NCBI RefSeq assembly: GCF_019218755.1
Contig: NZ_JAHUWZ010000003.1
Coordinates: forward strand, 434,001-498,000
Direction: 5' to 3'
DNA length: 64,000 nt
From: Acidovorax sp. sif1233
Lineage (GTDB): Bacteria; Pseudomonadota; Gammaproteobacteria; Burkholderiales; Burkholderiaceae_C
Position numbers and translations under genes: made by a program. The notes below the pieces were generated by a model. That model saw nothing but the letters and a program-made list of their open reading frames with translations. It searched no databases and was not told the origin of the DNA. Shown one piece after another: positions 8,892 through 17,390 of the stretch (its first letter is position 1; every line of letters starts with the position of its first letter).

Positions 8892-9666
8892 GGACGAGCT
8901 GGCCTGGTACCAGCGGCGCGGCCTGCTGCAGGCCGCAGCGCTGTGGATGGCCACGGGCGGCTGGGTGGCCGCGCACGCCCAGTCGCGCAGCAACATCGTG
9001 GAGCTGCGCGGCCAGGTGCTGCGCAACGGCGAGGCGCTGACCCCGCAGCACAGCATCGCCGCGGGAGACCGCCTTGAAACCGGGCCCGGCGCCACCGTGG
9101 TCTTTGCGGTGGGCAACGGCGCCTTCCTGGTGCGCCAGAACTCGCGCGTGGCGCTGGAGGGCGAGACGCCCACCGCCGTCAGGGTGCTGCGCCTGGTCAG
9201 CGGCGCCGTGGCCAGCGTGTGGGGCCGGGGCGCGGAGCGCCAGGTGATCCTGCCCACCGCCACCGCCGGCATCCGGGGCACGGGGGTGTACGCCGAGGTC
9301 TTCGCCGATCAGGACAACCGGGGCTACTTCTGCAATTGCTACGGCACGGTGGACCTGGCGGCGGGCACCGAAAGCCTGGTCAGCGAGGCGTCATACCACC
9401 AGTCGTTCTGGGTCGAGAACGCGCCGCGCAATGGCCGCCTGCTCACCCCGGCCGGCGCCATCAACCACACCGACGAGGAACTGGAGTTCCTGGCCAGCCT
9501 CATCCACCAGCGCACGGCCTGGCAGATCGCCGGGCGCAAGGGCACCAAGGACGGCAGCGGGCAGATGGGTTACACCGCGACGCCCGGCGCGGGCGGCACA
9601 CCCGCCGCCACGCCGGCACGCCCCTCGCCCCCCGCCCCGCCGCCGCCCCCGGGTTCGGACTACTGA
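8845..9666 (+). CDS. Exported FecR-domain protein
   Basis: A 273-residue protein. A hydrophobic stretch after an Arg pair (YQRRGLLQAAALWMATGG) ends at AHAQS, so it is probably exported. The mature part is a FecR-type domain: RSNIVELRGQVLRNGEALTP, an AGDRLETGPGATVVFAVGN core, then VRVLRLVSGAVASVWG. The C-terminal 40 residues are Pro/Ala rich. Unlike true FecR anti-sigma factors it has no partner sigma gene nearby and no cytoplasmic ASD region, so a structural or envelope role is more likely than signalling. Two Cys (CNCYG) near residue 170 could pair. Confidence 0.75.
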   Translation: MTTHRPHPHQLLGRTEDELAWYQRRGLLQAAALWMATGGWVAAHAQSRSNIVELRGQVLRNGEALTPQHSIAAGDRLETGPGATVVFAVGNGAFLVRQNSRVALEGETPTAVRVLRLVSGAVASVWGRGAERQVILPTATAGIRGTGVYAEVFADQDNRGYFCNCYGTVDLAAGTESLVSEASYHQSFWVENAPRNGRLLTPAGAINHTDEELEFLASLIHQRTAWQIAGRKGTKDGSGQMGYTATPGAGGTPAATPARPSPPAPPPPPGSDY

Positions 9667-9688
9667 GCCCCTGCCCCCAAAACAAAAA

Positions 9689-9710
9689 GGCCGGCCCCCC
9701 TGGGCCGGCC
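9689..9710 (-). terminator. Rho-independent terminator of the phoX gene
   Basis: A perfect nine-base stem GGCCGGCCC/GGGCCGGCC with a four-base loop. On the minus strand it is followed by TTTTTGTTTT, so it ends the phoX transcript; it may also act weakly on the FecR-domain gene that ends at 9666. Confidence 0.8.
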
Positions 9711-9768
9711 TGCAAGCAACCAATCCATCAAGGAAGGTGAGAGGCCCATTCCCTCTCACCCCGCCCCG

Positions 9769-11994
9769 TCAGGTGCCCACGTTGCCGCCGTCGTTCTTCG
9801 TGATCACGATGGTGGCCGAGCGAGGGCGCTTGCCCGCGCCGTAGCCGGCGTTGGCGGGCCACTGGCTCTGGAACTTGGCGGGGTCGCCCAGGTTGGCCAT
9901 GCCGGTGGACTCGCCCGGGTGCTGGATGTTCACGAAGATCGTCTTGCCGTCCGGCGTTTCGGCCAGGCCCGTGATCTCGCAGCCCTTGGGGCCGACCAGG
10001 AAGCGCTTGAGCGTGTCGGCCGTGGCGGCCTTGCCCACGGGCGAGACGATGTCGAACTTGCTGCCATCCGCCTTGGTGTAGGTCAGCGTCTTCTTGCCGC
10101 CATCGCCCACCTGGCCGGGCACGGCCGCCAGCATCATGCAGTTGCTCGCATCGGTGTAGGCGCCGTCATCGGTCTGGATCCAGCAGATGCCCGTGGCCTT
10201 GCTGAAGGCCAGGCCATCGGGGCTGGAGAAGTCCTGGTCGTCCGTCAGGGCCGAGATGTTGATCAGCGTCTTGTCGGCACTGGCTTCCGCGCCGAACAGG
10301 TACACGTCCCAGGTGAAGGCCGACACGGACGCACCTTCCTTCAGGCGCACCATGTGGCCGTTGGGGTTGCCTTCCTGCTTGGTCGTGCCCTTCATGTCGG
10401 TGTAGGCGCGGGGGTTGGCCGCGTCGGGCAGGTACTGGCCGCTGCCAGGGTTGGCGCTGCGGGCGCTGTTGTTGGTCAGCGTGAAGTACACCTCGCCGTT
10501 GGCGGGGTTCACGGCGTTCCACTCGGGGCGGTCCATCTTCGTGGCACCCACGGCGTCGGCGGCCAGGCGGGTGTTGATGACGATGTCGGCCGCGTCGGCG
10601 AACTTGTACGTGGCATAGCCGCTGATGGCGGTGTTGGTGAGCGACAGCTCCACCCAGCCGCCGGTGCCGTCGGCGTTGAACTTGGCGGCGTACAGCTTGC
10701 CGCTGTCCAGGTACTTGTCGCCGATGGCCAGGCGGTCGCTGGCATTGGCGTCAGCCGGGTTCCACGTGGCGGTGGACACGAACTTGTAGATGTACTCGCC
10801 GCGCGAGTCGTCGCCCATGTAGATGGACAGCGGCTGGCCGGCCACCACCTTGCCGAAGGCCGCGCTCTCGTGCGCGAAGCGGCCCAGGCCGGTGCGCTTC
10901 TTGGCCATGCGGGTCTTGTCGTAGGCGTCGATCTCGACGATGTAGCCCATGCCGTTCATCTCGTTGCGGTAGTCGTCCGTGCCGTCCACCGACGTGCCGG
11001 TCTTGCTGTTGTTCCAGCGCTGGTACTTGTCGTCGGTGCCGCCGCTTTCCCAGCCGTGGCGCGATGCGGCGCCCTGGTTGCGGCCATAGCGCTTGAGGGC
11101 CGTCACGCTCTTGTCGTTGCCGCGCGCGGCGTCGTCGGCGGCGCCACGCGTGAAGTAGCCGAACCAGTTTTCCTCCCCGGTCAGGAAGGTACCCCAGGGC
11201 GTCTTGCCCGTGCCGCAATTGTTCAGCGTGCCGCGCGTGGTGGTGCCGGTGGGCGAGAACTTGGTGAACAGCTGCGCGCTGCCGCGGGCCGGGCCCGAGA
11301 TCTCGACGGGGCTGAGCGACGTGAGGCGGAAATTCAGCGCGGAGTTCTGCGCGTAGGCCCACTTGCCGCCGGACTTGGCCACTTCGATCACGGCGATGCC
11401 GTGGATGGCCGTTTCCTTGTCGATTTCCGCCGCGGGGCGGGGCAAGGTGGTGGTGCCGCCATTGGCGTGCAGGAAGTACGAGGACAGCTTCTCGTCGGTG
11501 GTGGCTTCGTGGTTGATGGCCAGCAGGCCGCGCTCGGTGGCGTTGTCGCTGCGCTTGCCGTCGGCGCCCAGGCCGAACCATTCCATGCCGTCATGGTGGT
11601 CGCCGGCGCGCTTGTCGAAGTCGCCGTCGGTGCCGTCGTTCTTGTACGCGGACACGCCCGCGGCAATGGGGTCCCCCAGCGCGAAGATCACGCTGGCGGT
11701 GTAGCCCGCGGGCACGGCCACCACGTCGGCCAGGCTCTTGGACACGGCGCCGAAGCCCAGCAGCTTGGGGCCGGCGGGGGGAGGCGTCACCACGGGGTCG
11801 TCGCTGCCGCCACAGGCACTCACGCCGAACCCGGCCAGCACGGTGGTGCCGACGGAGCCCACGCCGCCGCGCAGCAGGCCACGGCGCGACAGGCGGGCGC
11901 CCAGCACCGCGTCGAACGTGGGGTTGGCGGAGGTGTTGGCGTTTTCGTTGTTGAAGTCGATGGCCTGCTCGGGCGTATCCACGCGGTGGGTCAT
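9769..11994 (-). CDS. phoX: PhoX-family alkaline phosphatase
   Basis: A 741-residue protein of the PhoX (DUF839) family, Ca/Fe-dependent phosphatases that release phosphate from organic esters in the periplasm. A twin-arginine signal lies at residues 35-55 (LSRRGLLRGGVGSVGTTVLA) just before a Cys in the sequence GVSACGGSDD. Family blocks are present: LLAINHEATTDEKL, GTFLTGEENWFGYF, GRFAHESAAFGKVVAGQPLS, YMGDDSRGEYIYKFVS, PRAYTDMKGTTKQEGN, and near the end TIFVNIQHPGEST. The upstream tandem Pho box supports induction by phosphate starvation. A paralogue with a different substrate cannot be excluded. Confidence 0.88.
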   Translation of the reverse strand: MTHRVDTPEQAIDFNNENANTSANPTFDAVLGARLSRRGLLRGGVGSVGTTVLAGFGVSACGGSDDPVVTPPPAGPKLLGFGAVSKSLADVVAVPAGYTASVIFALGDPIAAGVSAYKNDGTDGDFDKRAGDHHDGMEWFGLGADGKRSDNATERGLLAINHEATTDEKLSSYFLHANGGTTTLPRPAAEIDKETAIHGIAVIEVAKSGGKWAYAQNSALNFRLTSLSPVEISGPARGSAQLFTKFSPTGTTTRGTLNNCGTGKTPWGTFLTGEENWFGYFTRGAADDAARGNDKSVTALKRYGRNQGAASRHGWESGGTDDKYQRWNNSKTGTSVDGTDDYRNEMNGMGYIVEIDAYDKTRMAKKRTGLGRFAHESAAFGKVVAGQPLSIYMGDDSRGEYIYKFVSTATWNPADANASDRLAIGDKYLDSGKLYAAKFNADGTGGWVELSLTNTAISGYATYKFADAADIVINTRLAADAVGATKMDRPEWNAVNPANGEVYFTLTNNSARSANPGSGQYLPDAANPRAYTDMKGTTKQEGNPNGHMVRLKEGASVSAFTWDVYLFGAEASADKTLINISALTDDQDFSSPDGLAFSKATGICWIQTDDGAYTDASNCMMLAAVPGQVGDGGKKTLTYTKADGSKFDIVSPVGKAATADTLKRFLVGPKGCEITGLAETPDGKTIFVNIQHPGESTGMANLGDPAKFQSQWPANAGYGAGKRPRSATIVITKNDGGNVGT

Positions 11995-12042
11995 GGGGGT
12001 TCCTCGGGTTGTTGGTTACAAAACCCCTGGAGCGTAGAAACC

Positions 12043-12086
12043 GCGGGTGACATCCCCGTGAAGGTTTTGCGTCGGTTTGATGACAG
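12043..12086 (-). promoter_or_regulatory. Tandem Pho boxes upstream of phoX
   Basis: Read toward phoX, four blocks follow at exact 11-base spacing: CTGTCAT-CAAA, CCGACGC-AAAA, CCTTCAC-GGGG, ATGTCAC-CCGC. The PhoB consensus is CTGTCAT-N4-CTGTCAY. The first and fourth blocks match in 7 and 6 of 7 positions, the third in 5, and the second is poor, so this looks like two PhoB dimer sites side by side, 53-92 bases before the start codon. Confidence 0.65.
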
Positions 12087-12120
12087 GCGTTCCCGGCCAG
12101 GACCCAGGGAATTCGGCAAA

Positions 12121-12145
12121 TACGAATCACTACCATTTGTATAAT
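12121..12145 (+). promoter_or_regulatory. Candidate promoter and Fur-like dyad of the iron-linked operon
   Basis: A perfect TATAAT at 12140-12145 sits at the end of an AT-rich dyad TACGAAT...ATTTGTA (12121-12141), about 160 bases before the imelysin gene. The dyad resembles a Fur site in base content and symmetry but differs from the GATAATGATAATCATTATC consensus at many positions. No good -35 box is visible. Regulation by iron is inferred mainly from the genes downstream. Confidence 0.4.
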
Positions 12146-12306
12146 CCCTTCTCACCCCCGCCCACCCAGCCAGTCGTCTGTGCCCACGCTCGCGCGCAGG
12201 CCCCTTCCAGCCAGTGCGGCCCCGCCATCCACACCCATCCTTCGCGGTGCCACCACCGGCCCATGGCCCCGTGCGGCAGCCCGCGTGATTCCCTGGAGAC
12301 CACTGC

Positions 12307-13527
12307 ATGACATTCCCCTCCCTGAAGACGTCCCTGCTGGGGGCTGCGTTTTTCGCGGGTAGCTTCGCCTGCGCCTACAGCACCGGCGCTGCCGCCCAGA
12401 CGGCACCGGCGGCGGCCCCGCAGGCCCAGGCGAAACAGGCAGTGACGGCCCAGGCCGTGGCGGCGCACTACGCGCAGCTGGTGCATGCCAACTACAGCGA
12501 CACCCTGGCCAGCGCGCAGGCATTGCGCGAGGCCGTGCAGGCATTCACCGCCAAGCCCTCGGCCGAGACCCTGGCAGACGCCCGCAAGAAGTGGCTGGCC
12601 GCGCGCGAGTTCTACGGCCAGACCGAGGCCTTCCGCTTCTACGGCGGGCCCATCGACAACGACAACGGGCCTGAGGGCCGCATCAACGCCTGGCCCATGG
12701 ACGAATCGTTCGTCGACAGCGTGCAGGGCAAGCCCAACGCGGGCCTCGTGAACAACCGCAAGTTCGCCATCAACAAGAAGAACCTGTCTGCGCAGAACGA
12801 GCGCGGCGGCGAGGAGAACATCGCCACCGGCTGGCATGCCATCGAGTTCTTCCTGTGGGGCCAGGACCTGTCCGAGACCGGCCCGGGCGACCGCAACTTC
12901 GAGGACTTCGTGGACGGCAAGGCCCCCAACGCCGACCGCCGCCGTCAGTACCTGACCGTGGTGACCGACCTGCTCATCGACGACCTCACCTCGCTGGTGA
13001 AGGCCTGGGCGCCCGACGCCAAGAACAACTACCGCGCCCGCTTCGCGCGCGGCGGCCAGGAGTCCGTGCGCAAGATGCTGGTGGGCCTGGGCTCGCTCTC
13101 GCGCGGCGAGCTGGCCGGCGAACGCCTGGAAGTGGCCCTGAACAGCCAGGACCAGGAAGACGAGCACTCGTGCTTCTCTGACAACACCCACCGCGACGCG
13201 GTGACCAACGCCAAGGGCATCCAGAACGTGTGGCTGGGCGAGTACCAGCGCGCCGACGGCAGCGTGGTCAAGGGCGCATCGCTGCGCGACCTGGTGGCCG
13301 CCAAGGACGCGGCGCTGGCCGACAAGACCACCAAGCAGATCGCGGCCTCGGTGGCTGCCGCCGAAGGCATCCAGGCACCGTTCGACCGCGAGATCATCGG
13401 CGGCAAGGACGCACCGGGCCGCCAGCGCATCCAGAAGACCATCGACAGCCTCACGCAGCAAAGCAAGGACCTCGTCGCCGCGGCCAACGCGATCGGCATC
13501 ACCAAGCTGACCCTGGTCCAGCCCTGA
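12307..13527 (+). CDS. Imelysin-family (M75) protein, iron-linked
   Basis: A 406-residue exported protein with an N-terminal signal segment and an Ala/Gln-rich linker. The imelysin signature GxHxxE is intact (GWHAIEF, His177 and Glu180), followed by FFLWGQD. RFYGGPIDNDNGPEGRINAW is also typical. Imelysins such as IcmP of Pseudomonas aeruginosa and IrpA of cyanobacteria are periplasmic or surface lipoprotein-like proteins induced by iron limitation; peptidase activity of the family is doubtful and an iron-binding role is favoured. It is the first gene of a four-gene operon. Confidence 0.9.
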   Translation: MTFPSLKTSLLGAAFFAGSFACAYSTGAAAQTAPAAAPQAQAKQAVTAQAVAAHYAQLVHANYSDTLASAQALREAVQAFTAKPSAETLADARKKWLAAREFYGQTEAFRFYGGPIDNDNGPEGRINAWPMDESFVDSVQGKPNAGLVNNRKFAINKKNLSAQNERGGEENIATGWHAIEFFLWGQDLSETGPGDRNFEDFVDGKAPNADRRRQYLTVVTDLLIDDLTSLVKAWAPDAKNNYRARFARGGQESVRKMLVGLGSLSRGELAGERLEVALNSQDQEDEHSCFSDNTHRDAVTNAKGIQNVWLGEYQRADGSVVKGASLRDLVAAKDAALADKTTKQIAASVAAAEGIQAPFDREIIGGKDAPGRQRIQKTIDSLTQQSKDLVAAANAIGITKLTLVQP

Positions 13528-13529
13528 GC

Positions 13530-15020
13530 ATGAAGCCTGCGCAAGCCATTGCCCGCCGGCGCACCGTGCGCCTGGCGGCAGCCAGCACCGCCATCGTCGC
13601 ACTCGCCAGCTTCGGCGGCTTGGGCCTGCAGTCGCTGACGGCGGCGCCCCGGCCCGACCCGCTGGGCGAAAAAACCGGCGGCGAGACCACGGTGTTCGCC
13701 ACCGGGCGCAATGCCTTCTCGTTCCCGGCCGCCAACCTGACCGATGAAGAGCGCACGCGCTTCGTCATCGGCAACTCGTTCTTCCGGCGCAACTGGGTGG
13801 AAGCGCCCGCGTCCACCAAGGCGCGCGACGGGCTGGGCCCGCACTTCATCGCGCGCTCGTGCGGCGGCTGCCACGTGCAGGACGGCCGGGGCGAACCGCC
13901 AGCGATCTTCAACCGCCTGGGCGAAACGAAGGACCCCACGGTGGCCCTGCTGATCCGCCTGTCCATCCCCGGCACCGACGTGCACGGCGGGCCGGTGCAC
14001 GACCCGGTGTACGGCGACCAGTTCAACAACGCGGCCATCCAGGGCGTCAAGCCCGAAGGCCGCGTGACCCTGCGCTACGACACCATCAAGGGCCGATTCG
14101 CCGACGGCACGCCCTACACGCTGCAAAAGCCCATCTACGGCTTTGCCGCCCTGGGCTACGGCCCCCTGCACAAGGACGTGATGACCAGCCCGCGCATCGC
14201 GCCGCAGATCATCGGCGTGGGCCTGCTCGAAGCCATCGCCGAGGCCGACATCCTGGCCAACGCCGCCGATCAGGCCGCCGCCCCCGGCCCCATCAAGGGC
14301 GTGCCCAACAAGGTGTGGGACGGCCCCGCCGGCCGCACGATGGTCGGGCGCTTCGGCTGGAAGGCCAACGTGGCCACCATCGCGCACCAGACGGGCGGCG
14401 CCTTCCTGGGCGACATGGGCATCACCTCGCGCCACTTCGCGCAAGAGGCCTGCACACCCGCGCAGAAGGACTGCCTGGACGCACCCAGCGGCAAGAGCGG
14501 TGGCGACCAAGGCCAGCCCGGCGTGGAGATCGACGACAAGACCCTGGCCGACGTGATCTTCTACCAGGCCACGCTGGCCCCGCCCGCGCGCCGCAACATC
14601 AACGATGCGCAGGTGCTGCGCGGCCAGGCATTGTTCTCGCAGGCCCAGTGCGCCACCTGCCACCGCCCGAGCTACGTCACCAAGGAGGGGCCCTTCCCCC
14701 AGCTGACGAGCAAGGCACTGAACGGCCAGCGCATTGCGCCCTACACCGACCTGCTGCTGCACGACATGGGCGAGCGCCTGGCCGACGGCCGGCCCGACTT
14801 TGGCGCCAACGGCCGCCAGTGGAAGACCCCGGCGCTGTGGGGCACGGGCCTGATCAAGGACGTGAGCGGCCACACCCGCCTGCTGCACGACGGCCGTGCG
14901 CGCGGCGTGCTCGAAGCCGTGCTGTGGCACGGCGGCGAGGCCGAGGAGGCCAAGAACCAGGTGCTCAGGATGAAGAAAGCCGACCGTGACGCGCTCGTGA
15001 AATTCGTGGAGTCGCTATGA
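13530..15020 (+). CDS. Di-heme oxidoreductase (DUF1111) family
   Basis: A 496-residue exported c-type cytochrome with two heme-attachment motifs: CGGCH at 111-115 (RSCGGCHVQDGRGEPP) and CATCH at 374-378 (QCATCHRPSYVTKEG). The N-terminal region after RRRTVRLAAAST is a signal or anchor helix. The family is annotated as putative thiol oxidoreductase or CxxC di-heme protein and regularly lies between two imelysin genes. Start two bases after the preceding stop. The inferred role is a periplasmic redox step, possibly ferric/ferrous conversion, linked to imelysin-mediated iron acquisition. Confidence 0.9.
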   Translation: MKPAQAIARRRTVRLAAASTAIVALASFGGLGLQSLTAAPRPDPLGEKTGGETTVFATGRNAFSFPAANLTDEERTRFVIGNSFFRRNWVEAPASTKARDGLGPHFIARSCGGCHVQDGRGEPPAIFNRLGETKDPTVALLIRLSIPGTDVHGGPVHDPVYGDQFNNAAIQGVKPEGRVTLRYDTIKGRFADGTPYTLQKPIYGFAALGYGPLHKDVMTSPRIAPQIIGVGLLEAIAEADILANAADQAAAPGPIKGVPNKVWDGPAGRTMVGRFGWKANVATIAHQTGGAFLGDMGITSRHFAQEACTPAQKDCLDAPSGKSGGDQGQPGVEIDDKTLADVIFYQATLAPPARRNINDAQVLRGQALFSQAQCATCHRPSYVTKEGPFPQLTSKALNGQRIAPYTDLLLHDMGERLADGRPDFGANGRQWKTPALWGTGLIKDVSGHTRLLHDGRARGVLEAVLWHGGEAEEAKNQVLRMKKADRDALVKFVESL

Positions 15021-15026
15021 GAATTT

Positions 15027-15100
15027 ACCCCCACGCTCCCCACTCCGTGTGGTCGCTGCCTCCCGAGGGGGCCGCGTTTTCATCTTGGGGCGGCCCGGCA
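15027..15100 (+). repeat. GC-rich mini-repeat forming a gene leader, copy 1
   Basis: The segment runs from TACCCCCACGCTCCC to CTTGGGGCGGCCCGGCA and ends exactly at the ATG of the next gene. A clearly related segment occupies 58333-58407 and also stops at a start codon. Shared blocks in order: ACCCCC-ACGCTC, CTTCGTGTG or ACTCCGTGTG, a CCCGAGG block, GCCGC(G/A)TTTT, and GGGACGGCCCGGC or GGGGCGGCCCGGC. Confidence 0.65.
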
Positions 15101-16219
15101 ATGAAAACATCCCTCCTTGCAGCCGCCCTGCTGCTGGCCACCCTGCCCCCTCTCACAGCGCAGGCACAGTCTGCGGCGCCCACTGCACCCCCCATCCCAG
15201 CCTGGCAGCGCAACGCCGTGCCGTTCTACGACACGGTGCACGCCCTGCAAGGCATCTACGGCCACTGGGCCCTGCCACGCGCACAGGACTTCGACCGCGA
15301 TGCCCGCGCCCTGGTGCCCGCCGTGGCGGCGCTGTGCCAGGCGTCGGCGGCAGACGGCAAGGCCGCGCTCGACTCCGCACGCGCCGCCTGGCAGGCCACG
15401 GCCCGCGCGTGGGAGCAGCTCGCCGCCGTGTCCGTGGGCCCCGTCATCGCACGCCGCAGCCAGCGCGCCATCGACTTCACGCCCACGCGCCCCGCGCTGA
15501 TCGACAAAGCCATCGCTGCCCAGCCTCAGGGCGCCAAGGCCTTCGAGCGCATCGGCACGCCCGCCAAGGGCCTGCCCGCGCTGGAATGGCTGCTGTGGAC
15601 GCGCCCGGCCCAGCCCGGCAGCCCCGCCTGCGGCTACGCGCACGAAGTGGCCCAGGATGTGGCGCGGGAATCCGCCGCACTGGCCAAGGCCTATGCCGAT
15701 GCGGCGGCCACCGACTGGGGCGCCGAGGACGAGCAGGAGGCGTCCACCCAGGCCATCGGCGAATTCGTGAACCAGTGGGTGGGTGGCATCGAACGCCTGC
15801 GCTGGGCACAGATGGACAAGCCGCTGCGCGCCGCCGGATCGGGATCCGGCGCCCGCACGCCCGACTACCCCCGCACCGCCAGCGGCACCACGCTGGCGGC
15901 CTGGGCGGCCACCTGGGGAGGCCTGCGCAGCCTGACCACCCTGCCCGCCAGCGCCGACATCCCCGCCGCTGGCGAGGCCCTGGTGCCGCTCGAGATGTAC
16001 CTGCGCGGCAAGGGCCTGAACCCGCTGGCCGACAAGCTGCGCCAGGCCACCAGCAAGGTCGATGCGTCGATGGCCCAGGTGCAGAAGTCCGGCCTGCAGA
16101 ACAAGGCGGCCATCCAGCAGACCGCCAGGGACCTGGCGGCGCTGAAGTTCCTGGCCGAGTCCGAAGTGGCGCCCGCGCTGCAGGTGAGCATTGGATTCTC
16201 GGATGCAGACGGCGACTGA
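15101..16219 (+). CDS. Second imelysin-family protein lacking the metal-motif His
   Basis: A 372-residue exported protein (MKTSLLAAALLLATLPPLTA signal, cut at AQAQS). I chose the ATG at 15101 because the upstream 28 codons are a repeat element and the signal peptide begins here. Imelysin features are present (FYDTVHALQGIYGHW, AWQATARAWEQLAAVSVGP), but the GxHxxE position reads GLPALEWLLW: Glu kept, His lost. This is usual for the second imelysin of these operons (compare the PA4372 neighbourhood of Pseudomonas), which probably has a different partner role. Overlaps the next gene by 17 bases. Confidence 0.85.
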   Translation: MKTSLLAAALLLATLPPLTAQAQSAAPTAPPIPAWQRNAVPFYDTVHALQGIYGHWALPRAQDFDRDARALVPAVAALCQASAADGKAALDSARAAWQATARAWEQLAAVSVGPVIARRSQRAIDFTPTRPALIDKAIAAQPQGAKAFERIGTPAKGLPALEWLLWTRPAQPGSPACGYAHEVAQDVARESAALAKAYADAAATDWGAEDEQEASTQAIGEFVNQWVGGIERLRWAQMDKPLRAAGSGSGARTPDYPRTASGTTLAAWAATWGGLRSLTTLPASADIPAAGEALVPLEMYLRGKGLNPLADKLRQATSKVDASMAQVQKSGLQNKAAIQQTARDLAALKFLAESEVAPALQVSIGFSDADGD

Positions 16220-17390
16220 TCTTCTGCACCGCCGGCACGCGCTGGCCCTGCTCGGGGGCCTCGGTGCCTGCGTGATTGCGCCAGGTGCCGTCTTCGCCAA
16301 ACCCGGTGACCGCGTGCACCTGGCTGCCGCGTGGGAGCGCCAGGGCCGTTTCTACATCGGCCTGCTGTCCACATCTGAAGGAGCCGGGCAGGCACTGCAG
16401 GTCCACGCATCGCTGGACGTGCCCACGCGCGCCCACGGCCTGTGCGTGCTGCCTGACGGCTCCGTGCTGGCCACCGCCCGCCGGCCCGGCGACTGGCTGG
16501 TGCGCTGGCAGCCGGACAAAGACAGCGAGCCCCAGTGGCTGTGGCAAGACGGCGAGCGCTCCTTCAACGGCCACGTGCTCGCCAGCGCCGATGGCCAGCG
16601 GCTGTACACCACCGAGACCGACGCCGAGACCGGCGCGAGCTTGATCGTGGCGCGCGACGCCCACACGCTCGCGAAAACCGCCGAATGGCCTACCCACGGC
16701 ATCGACGCGCATGAATTGCTCTGGGACACGCAGGGCGGCAAGAGCAAGGGCCAAGGCAGCGCCGCCCCCACGCTGATCGTCGCCAACGGCGGCGTGCCCA
16801 CCGCGCCAGAAACAGGCCGCGTCAAGCGCGACCTGGGCACCATGGACTCATCGCTCGTGCGGCTCGACGCCCGCACGGGCCGGCTGCTGGGCCAATGGCG
16901 CCTGCAGGACCCCCGCCTGAGCCTGCGCCACCTGGCATGGAGCCCCGATGGAACCACGCTGGGCATCGCGCTGCAGGCCGAGCACGACGACGCAGCCGCC
17001 AAGGACGCCGCCCCGGTGCTGGCCCTGTTCGACGGCACGGCGCTGCGCGTGGTGGCTGCACCCCAGGCCATCGCCCAGGGCATCCACGGCTACGGCGGCA
17101 GCATGGCCGCCACGCCCGCCGGCTGGGCCGTGAGCTGCCCCCGCGCCCACGGCATTGCCACGTTTTCATTGCAGGGCGAGTGGCAGGGCCTGGTGCCCCT
17201 GCCCGAGGCCTGCCCCCTGGCGGTGCAAGGCGGCGTGCTGTGGGCAGGCGGCCTGGGCGCCAGCCTGCAGAGCGCGCAGGTCGCCGCGCCCCTGCGCCAC
17301 CCGCATGGCCGGGGCTTGCAGGATGTGCGGCTGGACAACCACTGGGTGCTGGCGCAGAAAATTGGAATGAAAAGTGCCCCCAGCGCTTGA
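16203..17390 (+). CDS. DUF1513 family periplasmic beta-propeller-like protein
   Basis: A 395-residue protein starting inside the end of the imelysin gene. A signal or Tat-like segment (LLHRRHALALLGGLGACVIA) precedes repeats of the form AHGLCVLPDGSVLATARRPG, FNGHVLASADGQRLYTTE and LAWSPDGTTLGIALQ, as expected for a WD40/YVTN-like propeller and for DUF1513, the usual last gene of imelysin/di-heme operons. Function unknown, presumably in the same iron-related process. Its last ten codons (from about 17361) and stop lie at or inside a dispersed short repeat, so the native C-terminus may have been replaced. Confidence 0.85.
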   Translation: MQTATDLLHRRHALALLGGLGACVIAPGAVFAKPGDRVHLAAAWERQGRFYIGLLSTSEGAGQALQVHASLDVPTRAHGLCVLPDGSVLATARRPGDWLVRWQPDKDSEPQWLWQDGERSFNGHVLASADGQRLYTTETDAETGASLIVARDAHTLAKTAEWPTHGIDAHELLWDTQGGKSKGQGSAAPTLIVANGGVPTAPETGRVKRDLGTMDSSLVRLDARTGRLLGQWRLQDPRLSLRHLAWSPDGTTLGIALQAEHDDAAAKDAAPVLALFDGTALRVVAAPQAIAQGIHGYGGSMAATPAGWAVSCPRAHGIATFSLQGEWQGLVPLPEACPLAVQGGVLWAGGLGASLQSAQVAAPLRHPHGRGLQDVRLDNHWVLAQKIGMKSAPSA

